Below the pieces are notes generated by a model. It searched no databases. It had not been told where the DNA came from and saw only the letters and a program-made list of their open reading frames with translations. Below are positions 38,711-49,966 of a stretch of DNA of 64,000 nt, piece after piece. This DNA comes from Rhodovastum atsumiense (GTDB lineage Bacteria > Pseudomonadota > Alphaproteobacteria > Acetobacterales > Acetobacteraceae): positions 1,107,001 through 1,171,000 of the forward strand of contig NZ_OW485601.1 in the NCBI RefSeq assembly GCF_937425535.1, written 5' to 3'. The position numbers and the translations under genes are program-made. Numbering within the stretch: position 1 is the stretch's first letter; each line of letters begins with the position of its first letter.

Positions 38711-39562
38711 ATGTCCAGTCCGGTCCATGTCATCGGCGCCTCCGGCCGTTCCGGCCTGGCGCTGTGCCGCGCCCTCGCCGCCGCGAACGTGACCGCCGTG
38801 CCGGTGGTGCGCGACGCGGCGAAATGGCGCGCCGGCGGCGGAACGGCGCCCGCGCGCGTGGCCGACCTGACCGATTCCGTTGCGCTCAGGGCGGCGCTCG
38901 GCGATGCCGCGCGCATCGTCTCATGCGCCCATGCACGACATACCCCGGCAATCCTGGAGGCGGCGCCCCGGCCGGCGCGGCTGGTCCTGCTCGGCAGCAC
39001 GCGCCGCTTCACCCGCTGGCCCGACGCGCACGGGCTGGGCGTGCAGGCCGGCGAGGCGGCGCTGCTCGCCTCCGGCCGCGACGGGGTGATGCTGCATCCG
39101 ACCATGATCTACGGCGCACAGGGCGAGGACAACGTGCAGCGCCTCGCCGCCCTGCTCCGCCGCCTGCCCCTGGTGCCGCTGCCGGGCGGCGGGCAGGCGC
39201 TGGTGCAGCCGATCCATCAGGACGACGTGACGCGCTGCGTGATGGCGGCGCTGGCAGTGGCATGGGGCACGCCACGGGCGCTGGTGATCGCGGGGCCCGC
39301 GGCGATGCCCTACGCCGATTTCGTCCGGGCGGTCGCCCGGGCCGCCGGCCTCGCCGCGCCGCGCATCGTGCCGGTGCCGGCCTGGGCGCTGATCGCCGCC
39401 TCGCCGCTGACCGCCCTGCCCTTCCTGCCGCGCATCCGGGCCGATGAAATCCGCCGCCTGCTGGAAGACAAGGCGTTCCGCATCGATGACATGCAAGGGA
39501 CGCTCGGGGTCATGCCGGTGCCGCTCGAGGCCGGCCTGCAACGAACCTTTCCGGCCGCATAA
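38711..39562 (+). CDS. NAD(P)-dependent epimerase/dehydratase-like (extended SDR)
   Basis: A 283-residue protein. The N-terminal nucleotide-binding motif is VHVIGASGRSGLALCRAL. LVLLGSTRRF and MLHPTMIYGAQGEDNVQRLA are typical of atypical SDRs (the active-site Tyr position is less clear). Similar proteins act as NADH dehydrogenase-associated or sugar-modifying SDRs; no specific substrate can be given. Divergent from rplM. Confidence 0.75.
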   Translation: MSSPVHVIGASGRSGLALCRALAAANVTAVPVVRDAAKWRAGGGTAPARVADLTDSVALRAALGDAARIVSCAHARHTPAILEAAPRPARLVLLGSTRRFTRWPDAHGLGVQAGEAALLASGRDGVMLHPTMIYGAQGEDNVQRLAALLRRLPLVPLPGGGQALVQPIHQDDVTRCVMAALAVAWGTPRALVIAGPAAMPYADFVRAVARAAGLAAPRIVPVPAWALIAASPLTALPFLPRIRADEIRRLLEDKAFRIDDMQGTLGVMPVPLEAGLQRTFPAA

Positions 39563-39699
39563 GGACACACCGCGCATCCCCGGCTCCTCATGATGGAGCG
39601 GGGGACCTGCCATGAGCGGGCCGGCGCATCACCACACTTCCCGAGCGCCAGGTGGATGGGCAGGCTTGGATTTTCACCCTGTCACCGGAAAGCGCGTTC

Positions 39700-40878
39700 A
39701 TGCCCCTGATCAACCGCGTCGCCGAATTCCATGCCGAGATGATGGAATGGCGGCAGGATCTGCATCGTCACCCGGAACTCTCCCTGCAGGAAGTGCGGAC
39801 CAGCGCCCTGGTGCAGGAAAAGCTGCGCAGCTTCGGGGTGGACGAGGTCATCACCGGCCTCGCGCGGACCGGCGTGATCGGGGTGATCCGGGGCCGCGGC
39901 CCGGGCGGTGCGATCGGGCTGCGCGCCGACATGGATGCCCTGCCGATCCACGAACAGACCGGCAAGCCCTATGCGAGCGTCACTCCGGGCGTGATGCATG
40001 CCTGCGGCCATGACGGCCACACCGCCATGCTGCTGGGTGCGGCGAAATACCTCGCCGAGACCCGGAATTTCGACGGCACCGTCTACGTGATCTTCCAGCC
40101 GGCCGAGGAGAACCTGGCCGGCGGCGAGCTGATGGTGAAGGAAGGCCTGTTCGAGCGCTGCCCGATGGACCTGGTCTTCGGCATGCACAACTGGCCGGCC
40201 GCCCCGGCAGGCACCTTCCTGTGGCGCAAGGGGCCGATGATGGCGGCGGTCGCCAATATCGAGATCACCATCACCGGCCGTGGCGCCCATGGCGCCCATC
40301 CGCATCGCAGCATCGACCCGATCGTGGTGGCGGCGCAGATCGTCAGCGCGCTGCAGACCATCGTGGCGCGCTCGATCGAGCCGGTGGAGAGCGGCGTGGT
40401 CACCATCGGCCATATCAGCGGCGGCCATATCTACAACGTCATTCCCGAATCGGTGCGCATGCTCGGCACCGCCCGCTGGTTCGCCCCGCATATCGGCGAC
40501 CGGCTGGAAGACGGGGTGCGGCGGCTCGCCACCGGCATCGCCGAAAGCTTCGGCGCTCAGGCGGACGTGGTGTTCGACCGCGCCTACCCCCCCACCGTGA
40601 ACGACGCGGACGCCACCGACCTGACCATCCGCGCCGCCGAGGCAGTGGCCGGCCCGGCACGCGTCAGCGAAATGGCCAAGCCGACCATGGGCGGCGAGGA
40701 TTTCGCCTTCATGCTGAACGCCAAGCAGGGCAGCTACATCATGCTCGGCGCGGGAGAAGGCGACTGTCCCATGCCGCACCATCCGCAATACGACTTCAAT
40801 GACGAGGTGCTGGCGGTTGGGGCGAGCTACTGGGTGACCCTGGCCGAGCAACTGCTGCCGCGCAAGGATCGCGGCTGA
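39700..40878 (+). CDS. M20 family amidohydrolase (hippurate hydrolase/aminoacylase-like)
   Basis: A 392-residue metallohydrolase of the M20D type. Metal-binding and catalytic segments include GLRADMDALPIHEQTG, VMHACGHDGHTAMLLGA, FQPAEENLAGGELMVKEG and KPTMGGEDFAFML. Dimerisation domain lies around GRGAHGAHPHRSIDP. Cleaves N-acyl or N-benzoyl amino acids in related enzymes. ATG 39700 starts MPLINRVAEFHAEM; an upstream ATG at 39652 adds residues unlike the family. Confidence 0.92.
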   Translation: MPLINRVAEFHAEMMEWRQDLHRHPELSLQEVRTSALVQEKLRSFGVDEVITGLARTGVIGVIRGRGPGGAIGLRADMDALPIHEQTGKPYASVTPGVMHACGHDGHTAMLLGAAKYLAETRNFDGTVYVIFQPAEENLAGGELMVKEGLFERCPMDLVFGMHNWPAAPAGTFLWRKGPMMAAVANIEITITGRGAHGAHPHRSIDPIVVAAQIVSALQTIVARSIEPVESGVVTIGHISGGHIYNVIPESVRMLGTARWFAPHIGDRLEDGVRRLATGIAESFGAQADVVFDRAYPPTVNDADATDLTIRAAEAVAGPARVSEMAKPTMGGEDFAFMLNAKQGSYIMLGAGEGDCPMPHHPQYDFNDEVLAVGASYWVTLAEQLLPRKDRG

Positions 40879-40932
40879 GGCATCCCCGGCCGGGCAGGCG
40901 ACAGCCCGGCCGGATCCGCTGAGGGGGCGTGC

Positions 40933-41469
40933 TCACGCCTCTTCGTCGCGCCCGTCCTCGTCGCGCCCGCCACGATCGAGCACCGCCAGCAGGCGGCGCG
41001 CGCCCATGCGATCCGGCGGATCCAGTTCCGCGACCTTCATGAGCACCTCCCGGCTTTCGTCCTGCCGATCGAGCCGGGCCAGCAGGTAGCCACAGGCGAA
41101 CAGCGCGAACAGCACCAGCCGCGGAGCAGGTTCGAAGCTTCCGAACGCCGCCTGGTCCGGCCTCAGATCGCGCCAGTCGGCCGGCAGGTTGGTCCGGCGC
41201 AGCGCGCCGGCCAGGCAGGCCTCGGCCAGCGGCAGGGCTTCGGCCAGACGATGGCGATAGAGAAAGAACTTGTAGGCGCCGATCTGCACGGCGAGATGCC
41301 CCGGCGCGAGCGCAAGCGCGTCCCGGACATGGCGTTCGGCCGTCGCCTCGTCATCCCAGGCCGCGCCGGCCGCGCGCAGGGCCTGCGCGGCGGCAGCGGG
41401 AAGGTCACCAGGATCGTCGCCCGGATCGGGCCATGGCTCCGGCGGCAACCGTCGCGGTCCAGGGTGCAT
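40933..41469 (-). CDS. Hypothetical TPR-like protein
   Basis: A 178-residue protein with helical pairs of TPR spacing: DDEATAERHVRDALALAPGH, AYKFFLYRHRLAEALPLAEA and DRQDESREVLMKVAELDPPD. It ends in a charged Arg/Asp/Glu tail. No enzymatic motif; probably a protein-interaction module. Convergent with the M20 gene. Confidence 0.65.
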   Translation of the reverse strand: MHPGPRRLPPEPWPDPGDDPGDLPAAAAQALRAAGAAWDDEATAERHVRDALALAPGHLAVQIGAYKFFLYRHRLAEALPLAEACLAGALRRTNLPADWRDLRPDQAAFGSFEPAPRLVLFALFACGYLLARLDRQDESREVLMKVAELDPPDRMGARRLLAVLDRGGRDEDGRDEEA

Positions 41470-41932
41470 CCGGTGATGCTAGCCCGGTGTGGGCCGGGGA
41501 CCAAACCCACGGCCGGGAAGCCGGTCAAGAGGGGCCAGTTCGTTGCTTTTGCTTCACGAAATACGGTTGCCTGCCCTCAAGAGGGGCACGCGTACCATCG
41601 TGGGGAATTCCCGTTACAGGATATCCACGGCTTCTGTGGAAAACTCTGTGGGGAACTCTTGGACACTGCGTTCGCAACCAATGTCTTCAAGCACATGATC
41701 GAATTGCCCGAAAAGACGGCAATCGCCTAGAGCACTGTTCCAAACAGTCTCTTTTCCGTGACGAGTCCCGGAACCCGAGGGATTCCAGCCAAAATCGCCG
41801 CTATGCGACGGTCGATCGCAGCGGGGGACAACTTGCAGGGAATGGGTCCGGACCAGCACCGGACACAGGGCTGAACGCCCCGCGCAGCGCAACCGCTGCG
41901 GGCTGGAAAAAAATCGAATGGCCGAAGGAAAA
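41470..41932. other. Gene-free region with DnaA-box-like cluster
   Basis: 463 bases without a convincing gene. Between 41599 and 41655 there are four box-like 9-mers: CGTGGGGAA, TATCCACGG, TGTGGAAAA (reverse of TTTTCCACA, a full match to TTWTNCACA) and TGTGGGGAA. This might be a DnaA-binding region or a minor regulatory site. No strongly AT-rich unwinding element is adjacent. Confidence 0.4.
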
Positions 41933-42008
41933 TGGCGTCCCGTAGGGGATTCGAACCCCTGTTACCGCCGTGAGAGGGCGGTGTCCTAGGCCTCTAGACG
42001 AACGGGAC
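41933..42008 (-). tRNA. tRNA-Glu (anticodon CTC)
   Basis: Same cloverleaf as the tRNA-Glu at 27.2 kb, with anticodon arm CCGCC-CTCTCAC-GGCGG and encoded CCA. The two 76-base genes differ by one base, the wobble position, so this one reads GAG codons. Confidence 0.97.
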
Positions 42009-42154
42009 CGCGTCTGGGGCGGCTTCTACGGCCTTCCCGCGCCGACATCAAGCCGTGTTCTGGCCGATCCGGGGTGATGCATGGCTCCCACGCGTGCGCC
42101 GGACGGGCCCGCCGGAACCGGCACTGCCGCCCCGCCGGGGACCGGGACCGCCGC

Positions 42155-42445
42155 TCAGTGCGCCAGCGCGGCCCGGGCGACGACCCGGCCGGTGCGGATG
42201 TCGACCATCACCACCCGGTCCGGGCCACCCCCTTGCAATTGCAACGCCAGCCGGTCCGGCAAGGCCGAGACCCCCACGATGCGCGTGCCCGCCGGCTCGT
42301 CCAGCACCACCGCGCTGGTGGCCGCCGGCATCTGCGACATCCGCCCCGCGATCACCACCGCGATGGTCAGCACCCCGGCAACGATCAGCACGCCCATCGC
42401 CACCACCGCCACCTTCAGCGCGCCCATCGGCAACCCGTTCGCCAT
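42155..42445 (-). CDS. DUF6476 family small membrane protein
   Basis: A 96-residue protein with one N-terminal membrane helix (VAVVAMGVLIVAGVLTIAVV) and a beta-rich periplasmic part (IVGVSALPDRLALQLQGGG, VVMVDIRTGRVVARAAL). Small proteins of this type lie divergent from rluD-type genes in many alphaproteobacteria; no function is known. Confidence 0.65.
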   Translation of the reverse strand: MANGLPMGALKVAVVAMGVLIVAGVLTIAVVIAGRMSQMPAATSAVVLDEPAGTRIVGVSALPDRLALQLQGGGPDRVVMVDIRTGRVVARAALAH

Positions 42446-42490
42446 CCCATTCCTCTCGTCGCGGCTCCGCATCCGGAGTATCCCGCGGCC

Positions 42491-43507
42491 ATGTCCGACG
42501 AAATCGCGCCCGAGGCAATCGGCAACGGCGCCGAGCTGCACAGTGTCGCCGCCCTGCCCGAGCATGCCGGCCAGCGCACCGACCGTTTTCTTGCCGATCA
42601 CATTCCCGCCCTGTCGCGCTCGCGCGTGAAAGGGTTGATCGAGGCCGGGCAGGTCAGCCGCGACGGCATCCGCCTGCGCGAGCCCGCCGAGCCGGTGCGG
42701 CCCGGCGCGGTCTACCGGCTCGACGTGCCGCCGCCCGCCCCCGCGGTGCCGCAGCCCGAGCGGATCCCCTTCCCCATCCTGTACGAGGACCGCGACCTGC
42801 TGGTGCTCGACAAGCCGCCCGGCCTGGTTGTCCATCCCGCCCCGGGCAATGAGGAAGGCACCCTGGTCAATGCCCTGCTCGCCCATTGCGGCAATGACCT
42901 GCCGGGCATCGGCGGGGAGAAGCGGCCGGGCATCGTGCACCGGCTCGACAAGGACACCTCCGGGGTCATGGTGGTGGCGAAGACCGAGCAGGCCCTGGCC
43001 ACGCTCTCGGCCGCCTTCGCCAGCCGCGACCTCGACCGTGCCTACCTGGCCCTGTGCTGGGGATTGCCCAACCCGGCCACGGGCGAGATCGAGGGCCCGA
43101 TCGGCCGCGACCCGCGCGAGCGCAAGCGCATGGCCGTGGTCAGCCGGGGCGGCAAGCCGGCGCTGACCCGGTACCGCACCCTGGGACATCGCGACTCGGC
43201 CGTGACGCTGCTGGAGGTGAGGCTCGCCACCGGCCGCACCCACCAGATCCGCGTGCATCTCTCGCATCGCGGCCATCCGGTGGTCGGGGATCCACTTTAC
43301 CTTCGTCGCATCCCCGCGGCGGCGCGCCTGCTGGACGCGCCGACCCGCGCCGCCTTGCTCGACTTCCCCCGCCAGGCCCTGCACGCGACCCGGCTGGGCT
43401 TCCGCCATCCCCGCACCGGGGCGCCGCTCAGCTTCGTGACCCCCCCGCCCGCGGACATGCAGGCCCTGCTCGACCGGCTCGGACTCGTGGCTCTGACGGA
43501 AACTTAA
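42491..43507 (+). CDS. rluD: RluA/RluD family 23S rRNA pseudouridine synthase
   Basis: A 338-residue pseudouridine synthase. An N-terminal S4 RNA-binding domain (QRTDRFLADHIPALSRSRVK) is followed by the catalytic domain with GIVHRLDKDTSGVMVVAKT, whose Asp is catalytic, and LATGRTHQIRVHLSHRGHPV. The layout fits RluD, which modifies helix 69; another RluA-family target cannot be excluded. Divergent from the DUF6476 gene and upstream of rpoH. Confidence 0.9.
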   Translation: MSDEIAPEAIGNGAELHSVAALPEHAGQRTDRFLADHIPALSRSRVKGLIEAGQVSRDGIRLREPAEPVRPGAVYRLDVPPPAPAVPQPERIPFPILYEDRDLLVLDKPPGLVVHPAPGNEEGTLVNALLAHCGNDLPGIGGEKRPGIVHRLDKDTSGVMVVAKTEQALATLSAAFASRDLDRAYLALCWGLPNPATGEIEGPIGRDPRERKRMAVVSRGGKPALTRYRTLGHRDSAVTLLEVRLATGRTHQIRVHLSHRGHPVVGDPLYLRRIPAAARLLDAPTRAALLDFPRQALHATRLGFRHPRTGAPLSFVTPPPADMQALLDRLGLVALTET

Positions 43508-43531
43508 TCCCGACTTAACCAGTCCGGATTA

Positions 43532-43560
43532 TTGACCGGACCGCTCCTGTCCGGTATAGA
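43532..43560 (+). promoter_or_regulatory. Candidate promoter of rpoH with long leader
   Basis: TTGACC (43532-43537), a 17-base spacer and TATAGA (43555-43560) form a good sigma-70-type promoter just after rluD. It leaves a leader of about 200 bases before rpoH. Near the end, GGAC-GAAAGGA-GTCC places the ribosome site AAGGAG in a small hairpin loop. Confidence 0.65.
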
Positions 43561-43764
43561 TTGCCGCACGCGACACGCGGAGGATGTCAGTGTCGTGCGA
43601 CCGGGTGGTGCGACGCTGCCGCAGAATGGGGCACGCACCGAGGCCGATGAGTCTTCCCGACATCCCCCGGCTTCACCGGAAGTCGGCGTACTTCGCAACC
43701 GGCCGACCGCCTGCGCCGTAAAGGGCAGGACGCGAAAGCCGACCGGACGAAAGGAGTCCTGACC

Positions 43765-44661
43765 GTGGTCTCTGCCGTCACCCCCATCGCCCCCGAGGGC
43801 AACCTGTCGCGGTATCTCCAGGAGATCCGCAAATACCCGATGCTGACCCCCGAGGAAGAGCTGGAACTCTCCCGGCGGTGGCGCGACCATGAGGACATGG
43901 CGGCGGCACATAAGCTGGTCACATCACATCTTCGTTTAGTTGCCAAGATCGCCATGGGCTACCGCGGCTACGGCCTGCCCCTGGGCGAGCTGATCAGCGA
44001 AGGCAACGTCGGCATGATGCAGGCGGTCAAGCGGTTCGACCCGGACCGCGGCTTCCGTCTGGCAACCTATGCCATGTGGTGGATCCGCGCCGCGATCCAG
44101 GAATACATCCTGCATTCCTGGTCGCTGGTGAAGATGGGCACCACCGCTGCCCAGAAGAAGCTGTTCTTCAACCTGCGCCGGCTGAAGGGCCAGATGCAGG
44201 CGATCGACGACGGCGACCTGCAGCCCGAGCAGGTAGCCAAGATCGCCCGCGTGCTCGACGTGCCCGAGCAGGACGTGATCAGCATGAACCGCCGGCTTTC
44301 GGCGCCCGACCACAGCCTGAACTCGCCCGTCCGGGCGGATTCGGAAGGAGAGTGGCAGGACTGGCTGGTGGACGAATCCGAAAGCCAGGAAACCACGATC
44401 GCCGAGCACGAGGAGCTGAGCGGCCGCAAGGCACTGCTCTCGGGCGCGTTGAAGACGCTGAACGAGCGCGAGCGTCACATCCTCATCGAGCGCCGCCTGA
44501 AGGATAATCCGACGACCCTTGAGGAACTGTCGCAGCAATACGGGATCTCGCGCGAGCGGGTGCGGCAGATCGAGGTGCGGGCGTTCGAGAAGCTGCAGAA
44601 GGCGATGCACAACCGCGTCGCCGAGCAGCGCCGCCAGGCTTTGGTCGAACGCGCCGCCTGA
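43765..44661 (+). CDS. rpoH: RNA polymerase sigma-32 (heat shock) factor
   Basis: A 298-residue sigma-32. Region 2 contains RFDPDRGFRLATYAMWWIRA; directly after is the RpoH box region KMGTTAAQKKLFFNLRRLKG, which separates it from sigma-70. Region 4.2 is ISRERVRQIEVRAFEKLQ. GTG 43765 follows AAAGGAG at good spacing. The structured leader suggests translational control by temperature, as in other rpoH genes. Confidence 0.95.
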   Translation: MVSAVTPIAPEGNLSRYLQEIRKYPMLTPEEELELSRRWRDHEDMAAAHKLVTSHLRLVAKIAMGYRGYGLPLGELISEGNVGMMQAVKRFDPDRGFRLATYAMWWIRAAIQEYILHSWSLVKMGTTAAQKKLFFNLRRLKGQMQAIDDGDLQPEQVAKIARVLDVPEQDVISMNRRLSAPDHSLNSPVRADSEGEWQDWLVDESESQETTIAEHEELSGRKALLSGALKTLNERERHILIERRLKDNPTTLEELSQQYGISRERVRQIEVRAFEKLQKAMHNRVAEQRRQALVERAA

Positions 44662-44839
44662 CCGGTCGGCGACACGCCGGTGCGGTGGGTCCGGGCCTGT
44701 CCCGGACATCACCGGCCTCGCCGGCCCGGCCAGGACGGGGATGCCGCCAGAAGTTCAGCGGCGCCCCGTTTTTTTGTACATACCCCCCGCTGCCGCGATG
44801 CCACCGGTCCGGTGTCGCAGGCCCGGCCTCTGGCCCGTG

Positions 44840-45292
44840 CTATTCCGCGGCGGGCACGCCCCACTCCGTCTCGTAGCGCCCCCGCTCGGCCCGCAGCCGT
44901 GCCGCCCGCGCCGCCACCGCCGCATCCAGCACCAGACGCACCACGATCGGCAGGATCTGGGCGAACAGCCAGGCACCGGCCTGCGCGGCCCAGCATGCGG
45001 CCAGGATCGCCGGGTCCGCTGCCATGCCCAGTGCCGCCCCGACCCCCTGCCCGCTCTGCCAGAGCGTGACCAGCGGGTCGATCACCAGGGCCCCGCCACA
45101 TAGCAAGACAGTGCGCGCCGGCTTCCGCCCGGCGTCACGATCCAGCAGGATGGCCACCAACCCTGGCGCCAGCAACAACGAGACCAGCACGGCACAGGGC
45201 GTGGCCAGGGCCACCACCGCGCCACAGGCCAATCCGCCCAACCAGATCGCCGTGCCCGGGGCTCGCCCCTGGATGTCCGCATGCCCGCTCAT
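44840..45292 (-). CDS. Hypothetical membrane protein
   Basis: A 150-residue protein with about four hydrophobic segments (LGGLACGAVVALATPCAVLV, LLAPGLVAILL, VLLCGGALVIDPLV, ILPIVVRLVLDAAVAA) and a charged Arg-rich tail. I recognise no family. It starts ten bases after the pseudokinase gene on the same strand, so the two are probably one operon and may work together at the membrane. Confidence 0.65.
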   Translation of the reverse strand: MSGHADIQGRAPGTAIWLGGLACGAVVALATPCAVLVSLLLAPGLVAILLDRDAGRKPARTVLLCGGALVIDPLVTLWQSGQGVGAALGMAADPAILAACWAAQAGAWLFAQILPIVVRLVLDAAVAARAARLRAERGRYETEWGVPAAE

Positions 45293-45302
45293 GCACGTCC
45301 CT

Positions 45303-47291
45303 TCATGACAGCACCGCCGCGACCAGGGCCACCGTGATCACCATCGTCGCCATTCCCAGGGCCAGCTCCTGCCCCAGCCGCCGCGCGGTTTCGGCACGCG
45401 AGGAACTCCCCGCCACCAGCGTCGCGAGCTCCGCATCGATTCGCCGGACCGCGTCTTCCGCGGCCTCCGCCCCACGCTGGTCGGCCAGCCGCGCCGGCCC
45501 GTCTTCAAGCATGTCCAGCATCGCCCCGAGCCGTCCGGTCGCCGCCGCGGCGGCCAGGGCCCGGCCGCGCTCCTGCCGGCGCGCACGGTTGCGCCAGGTG
45601 TCCAGGGCCGGCCCGAGCCGTTCGGCCAGCCACGCGGCAAGACGCGGCAGGCTGCGTCCCCCCAGCCGCCACTGCAGGTCCGCCAGGACGCGCAGCTCCG
45701 CGATGGCGACGCGCGCCGGCGGTCCTTCCGCGAGCTCCGCCAGTTCTCCCTCGATACGCTGGTCCTGACGGGTTGCCAGGAACGCCGCGATGTCACGATC
45801 GATCGGTGACTGTCCGCGCGCCTCCGGCCGGGCGGCCACCGTCTCCAGGGCCAGCAGCAGCTCCGTCACCTGGACGACCAGCCGCCCCGCCAGCAAGGGG
45901 CTCGCACAGGGCAGCAACGAATTGAGGGCATAGCGCAGCCGCGGCAATCCGCCGCCCCAGCCCCGCAGCCGCAACAGCATGCGGTGCTGCCGTGCCTGCA
46001 GTCGCAGCGCGGCACCATCGCAGCGCTCTGCCCGTAGCGCCGCCCAACTGCTCGCGGCCTCGGTGGCGACGATCTCGAGGAGGCGATCGGTGACTTCGGC
46101 CGGCGCTTGCGCCGCCAACGCCGGCCCCAGCCCATCCGGCCAGATCGCGATGCCACGCCAGCACAACGGCGCCAGGGGATCCAGCAAGGCCACGGCGCGC
46201 ATCGCCAGCAAGCCATCCGCATGGGTATCACCGGCCACGGCGTCGGCGGCGCGCAGCCGTACCAAATCATCCATCCGCGCGGCCAGGCCGGAATCACCGA
46301 AGCTGCGCCGCAGCCAACGATCCACTGCCCCCCCGCACAACAGCCTGACCCCCGCCTCGGGAGCGGTGGCGATCGCATGCGCGAGGCTCCGCGCATCCCA
46401 GATCGCGCCCGCGCCATCCTCGAGCGGACGTTGCGCCCGGCGCGGGGGACGTGCCGCCACCCGCCGGCCGCGTGCCGCCACGGGATCGGTCAGCAGCACC
46501 GGAGGCGGCCGGTGCTCGGGATCCTCCGCCAACATGCCCCGCACCAGGTCGGCGATGACCGGGGACAGCTTCTCCTCACCAGTCAGCGCGGCGAAACTGC
46601 CAAGCGCCAGCTTGCGCCGCAGGATCGCCGTGTCGTCGAGCCCCTGCAGCGGCACCCGCCCCAAGGCAAGCACCAGCAGCGTGACCCCGAGCGCATAGAC
46701 ATCGTCGGCAATACTGCCCTCACCGCGACCGGCTGCCAGGCACATGGCGGAATAAGGGGGTTCGAACAGGGAAGGCTGCAGGCTGGCCGGCGGCGCCGCC
46801 CACCCCGCCCCCAACACCACCGTCTCCCCCGCGCCGGCCCGGAACAGGTTGTCCGGGCAAATCGCCCGATGGGTGACGCGACGGGCTTCCAGCGCAGCCA
46901 GCACCGAAGCGACCGGCCGCAGCACGCAGGACAGCAGCTCCGCCTCTGACCAGGGCCGCAATCCCGCCGAAACCGGCAGCCCGGGCGGGGACGAGCAGAT
47001 CACGAACCAGGCCGGCTGGCCCCCCGGCGTCATGGCCGGCCCATGCGCGAGCGGCGCCAGCAGGCCGCCTTCCGACCACCCGGCCAGCGCCTGCAGCGCA
47101 TCGGCCCTGGGCGGCGCGCCCGGCGCGACCTGCAGGGCCATCACCTGGCCCGCGCCGCGGCTGCGATCGGTCGCGGCGAAAGCCGGCAAGCCAGCGCCGG
47201 CAGCCGCCAGGGGGCGCGCGAAATCCACGGCATAGATGCCGGCGATCAGATCCTGCGCGGGAGCGGTATCGGAAGGGAGTGACTTGACCAT
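45303..47291 (-). CDS. Tail-anchored protein kinase-like protein (probable pseudokinase)
   Basis: A 662-residue protein. Residues about 20-275 follow the bacterial Ser/Thr kinase layout but key residues are replaced. The catalytic-loop HRD-x-K-P-x-N reads HRAICPDN (Asp and Lys lost), the DFG position reads LGAGW, and the strand that normally carries the ATP-binding Lys reads MALQVAPG. The later SIADDVYALGVTLLVLALG and the Arg of EDPEHRPPP are conserved. The remainder is Leu/Arg-rich and helical, ending in a single C-terminal membrane helix (MATMVITVALVAAVLS). It is likely a scaffold or nucleotide sensor rather than an enzyme. Confidence 0.78.
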   Translation of the reverse strand: MVKSLPSDTAPAQDLIAGIYAVDFARPLAAAGAGLPAFAATDRSRGAGQVMALQVAPGAPPRADALQALAGWSEGGLLAPLAHGPAMTPGGQPAWFVICSSPPGLPVSAGLRPWSEAELLSCVLRPVASVLAALEARRVTHRAICPDNLFRAGAGETVVLGAGWAAPPASLQPSLFEPPYSAMCLAAGRGEGSIADDVYALGVTLLVLALGRVPLQGLDDTAILRRKLALGSFAALTGEEKLSPVIADLVRGMLAEDPEHRPPPVLLTDPVAARGRRVAARPPRRAQRPLEDGAGAIWDARSLAHAIATAPEAGVRLLCGGAVDRWLRRSFGDSGLAARMDDLVRLRAADAVAGDTHADGLLAMRAVALLDPLAPLCWRGIAIWPDGLGPALAAQAPAEVTDRLLEIVATEAASSWAALRAERCDGAALRLQARQHRMLLRLRGWGGGLPRLRYALNSLLPCASPLLAGRLVVQVTELLLALETVAARPEARGQSPIDRDIAAFLATRQDQRIEGELAELAEGPPARVAIAELRVLADLQWRLGGRSLPRLAAWLAERLGPALDTWRNRARRQERGRALAAAAATGRLGAMLDMLEDGPARLADQRGAEAAEDAVRRIDAELATLVAGSSSRAETARRLGQELALGMATMVITVALVAAVLS

Positions 47292-47364
47292 GGCGGGACG
47301 GCGGGGACCTCCACCGCCAGTCTCGCCCGGGTCTGGTTACCGGAATGCCAACATGGGAACGATT

Positions 47365-47499
47365 GCGGGGCGCTGCCCCGCCCCCGCCAGGAGGCTCTGC
47401 CTCCTGGACCTCCGCCAAGGGCCATAGGCCCTTGGATCCCATTCTTTGCCGCGCAGCGAGAATGGGGTGCAGGGGCCTTGTGGCCCCTGCTGGGTCCAG
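47365..47499. repeat. Modular palindromic intergenic repeat, copy C (left part, interrupted by IS)
   Basis: GCGGGGCGCTGCCCCGC, CCAGGAGGCTCTGCCTCCTGG-like module, CCAAGGGCCATAGGCCCTTGG, the spacer TTTGCCGCGCAGCGAGAA, AGGGGCCTTGTGGCCCCT, then GGTCCAG where the IS110 element begins. The rest of the last module (GGCAAAGCCCTGG) resumes at 48648 on the other side of the element. Confidence 0.85.
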
Positions 47500-47514
47500 C
47501 GACTGTCTTGCGTG

Positions 47515-49957
<2,443 letters not shown>

Positions 49958-49966
49958 TTTCTTGTT

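Noticed and set aside
43700-43760. GGACGCGAAAGCC segment resembling part of a c-di-GMP riboswitch
   Set aside because: Only the short core resembles the motif; the second conserved arm is missing and the pairing does not form.
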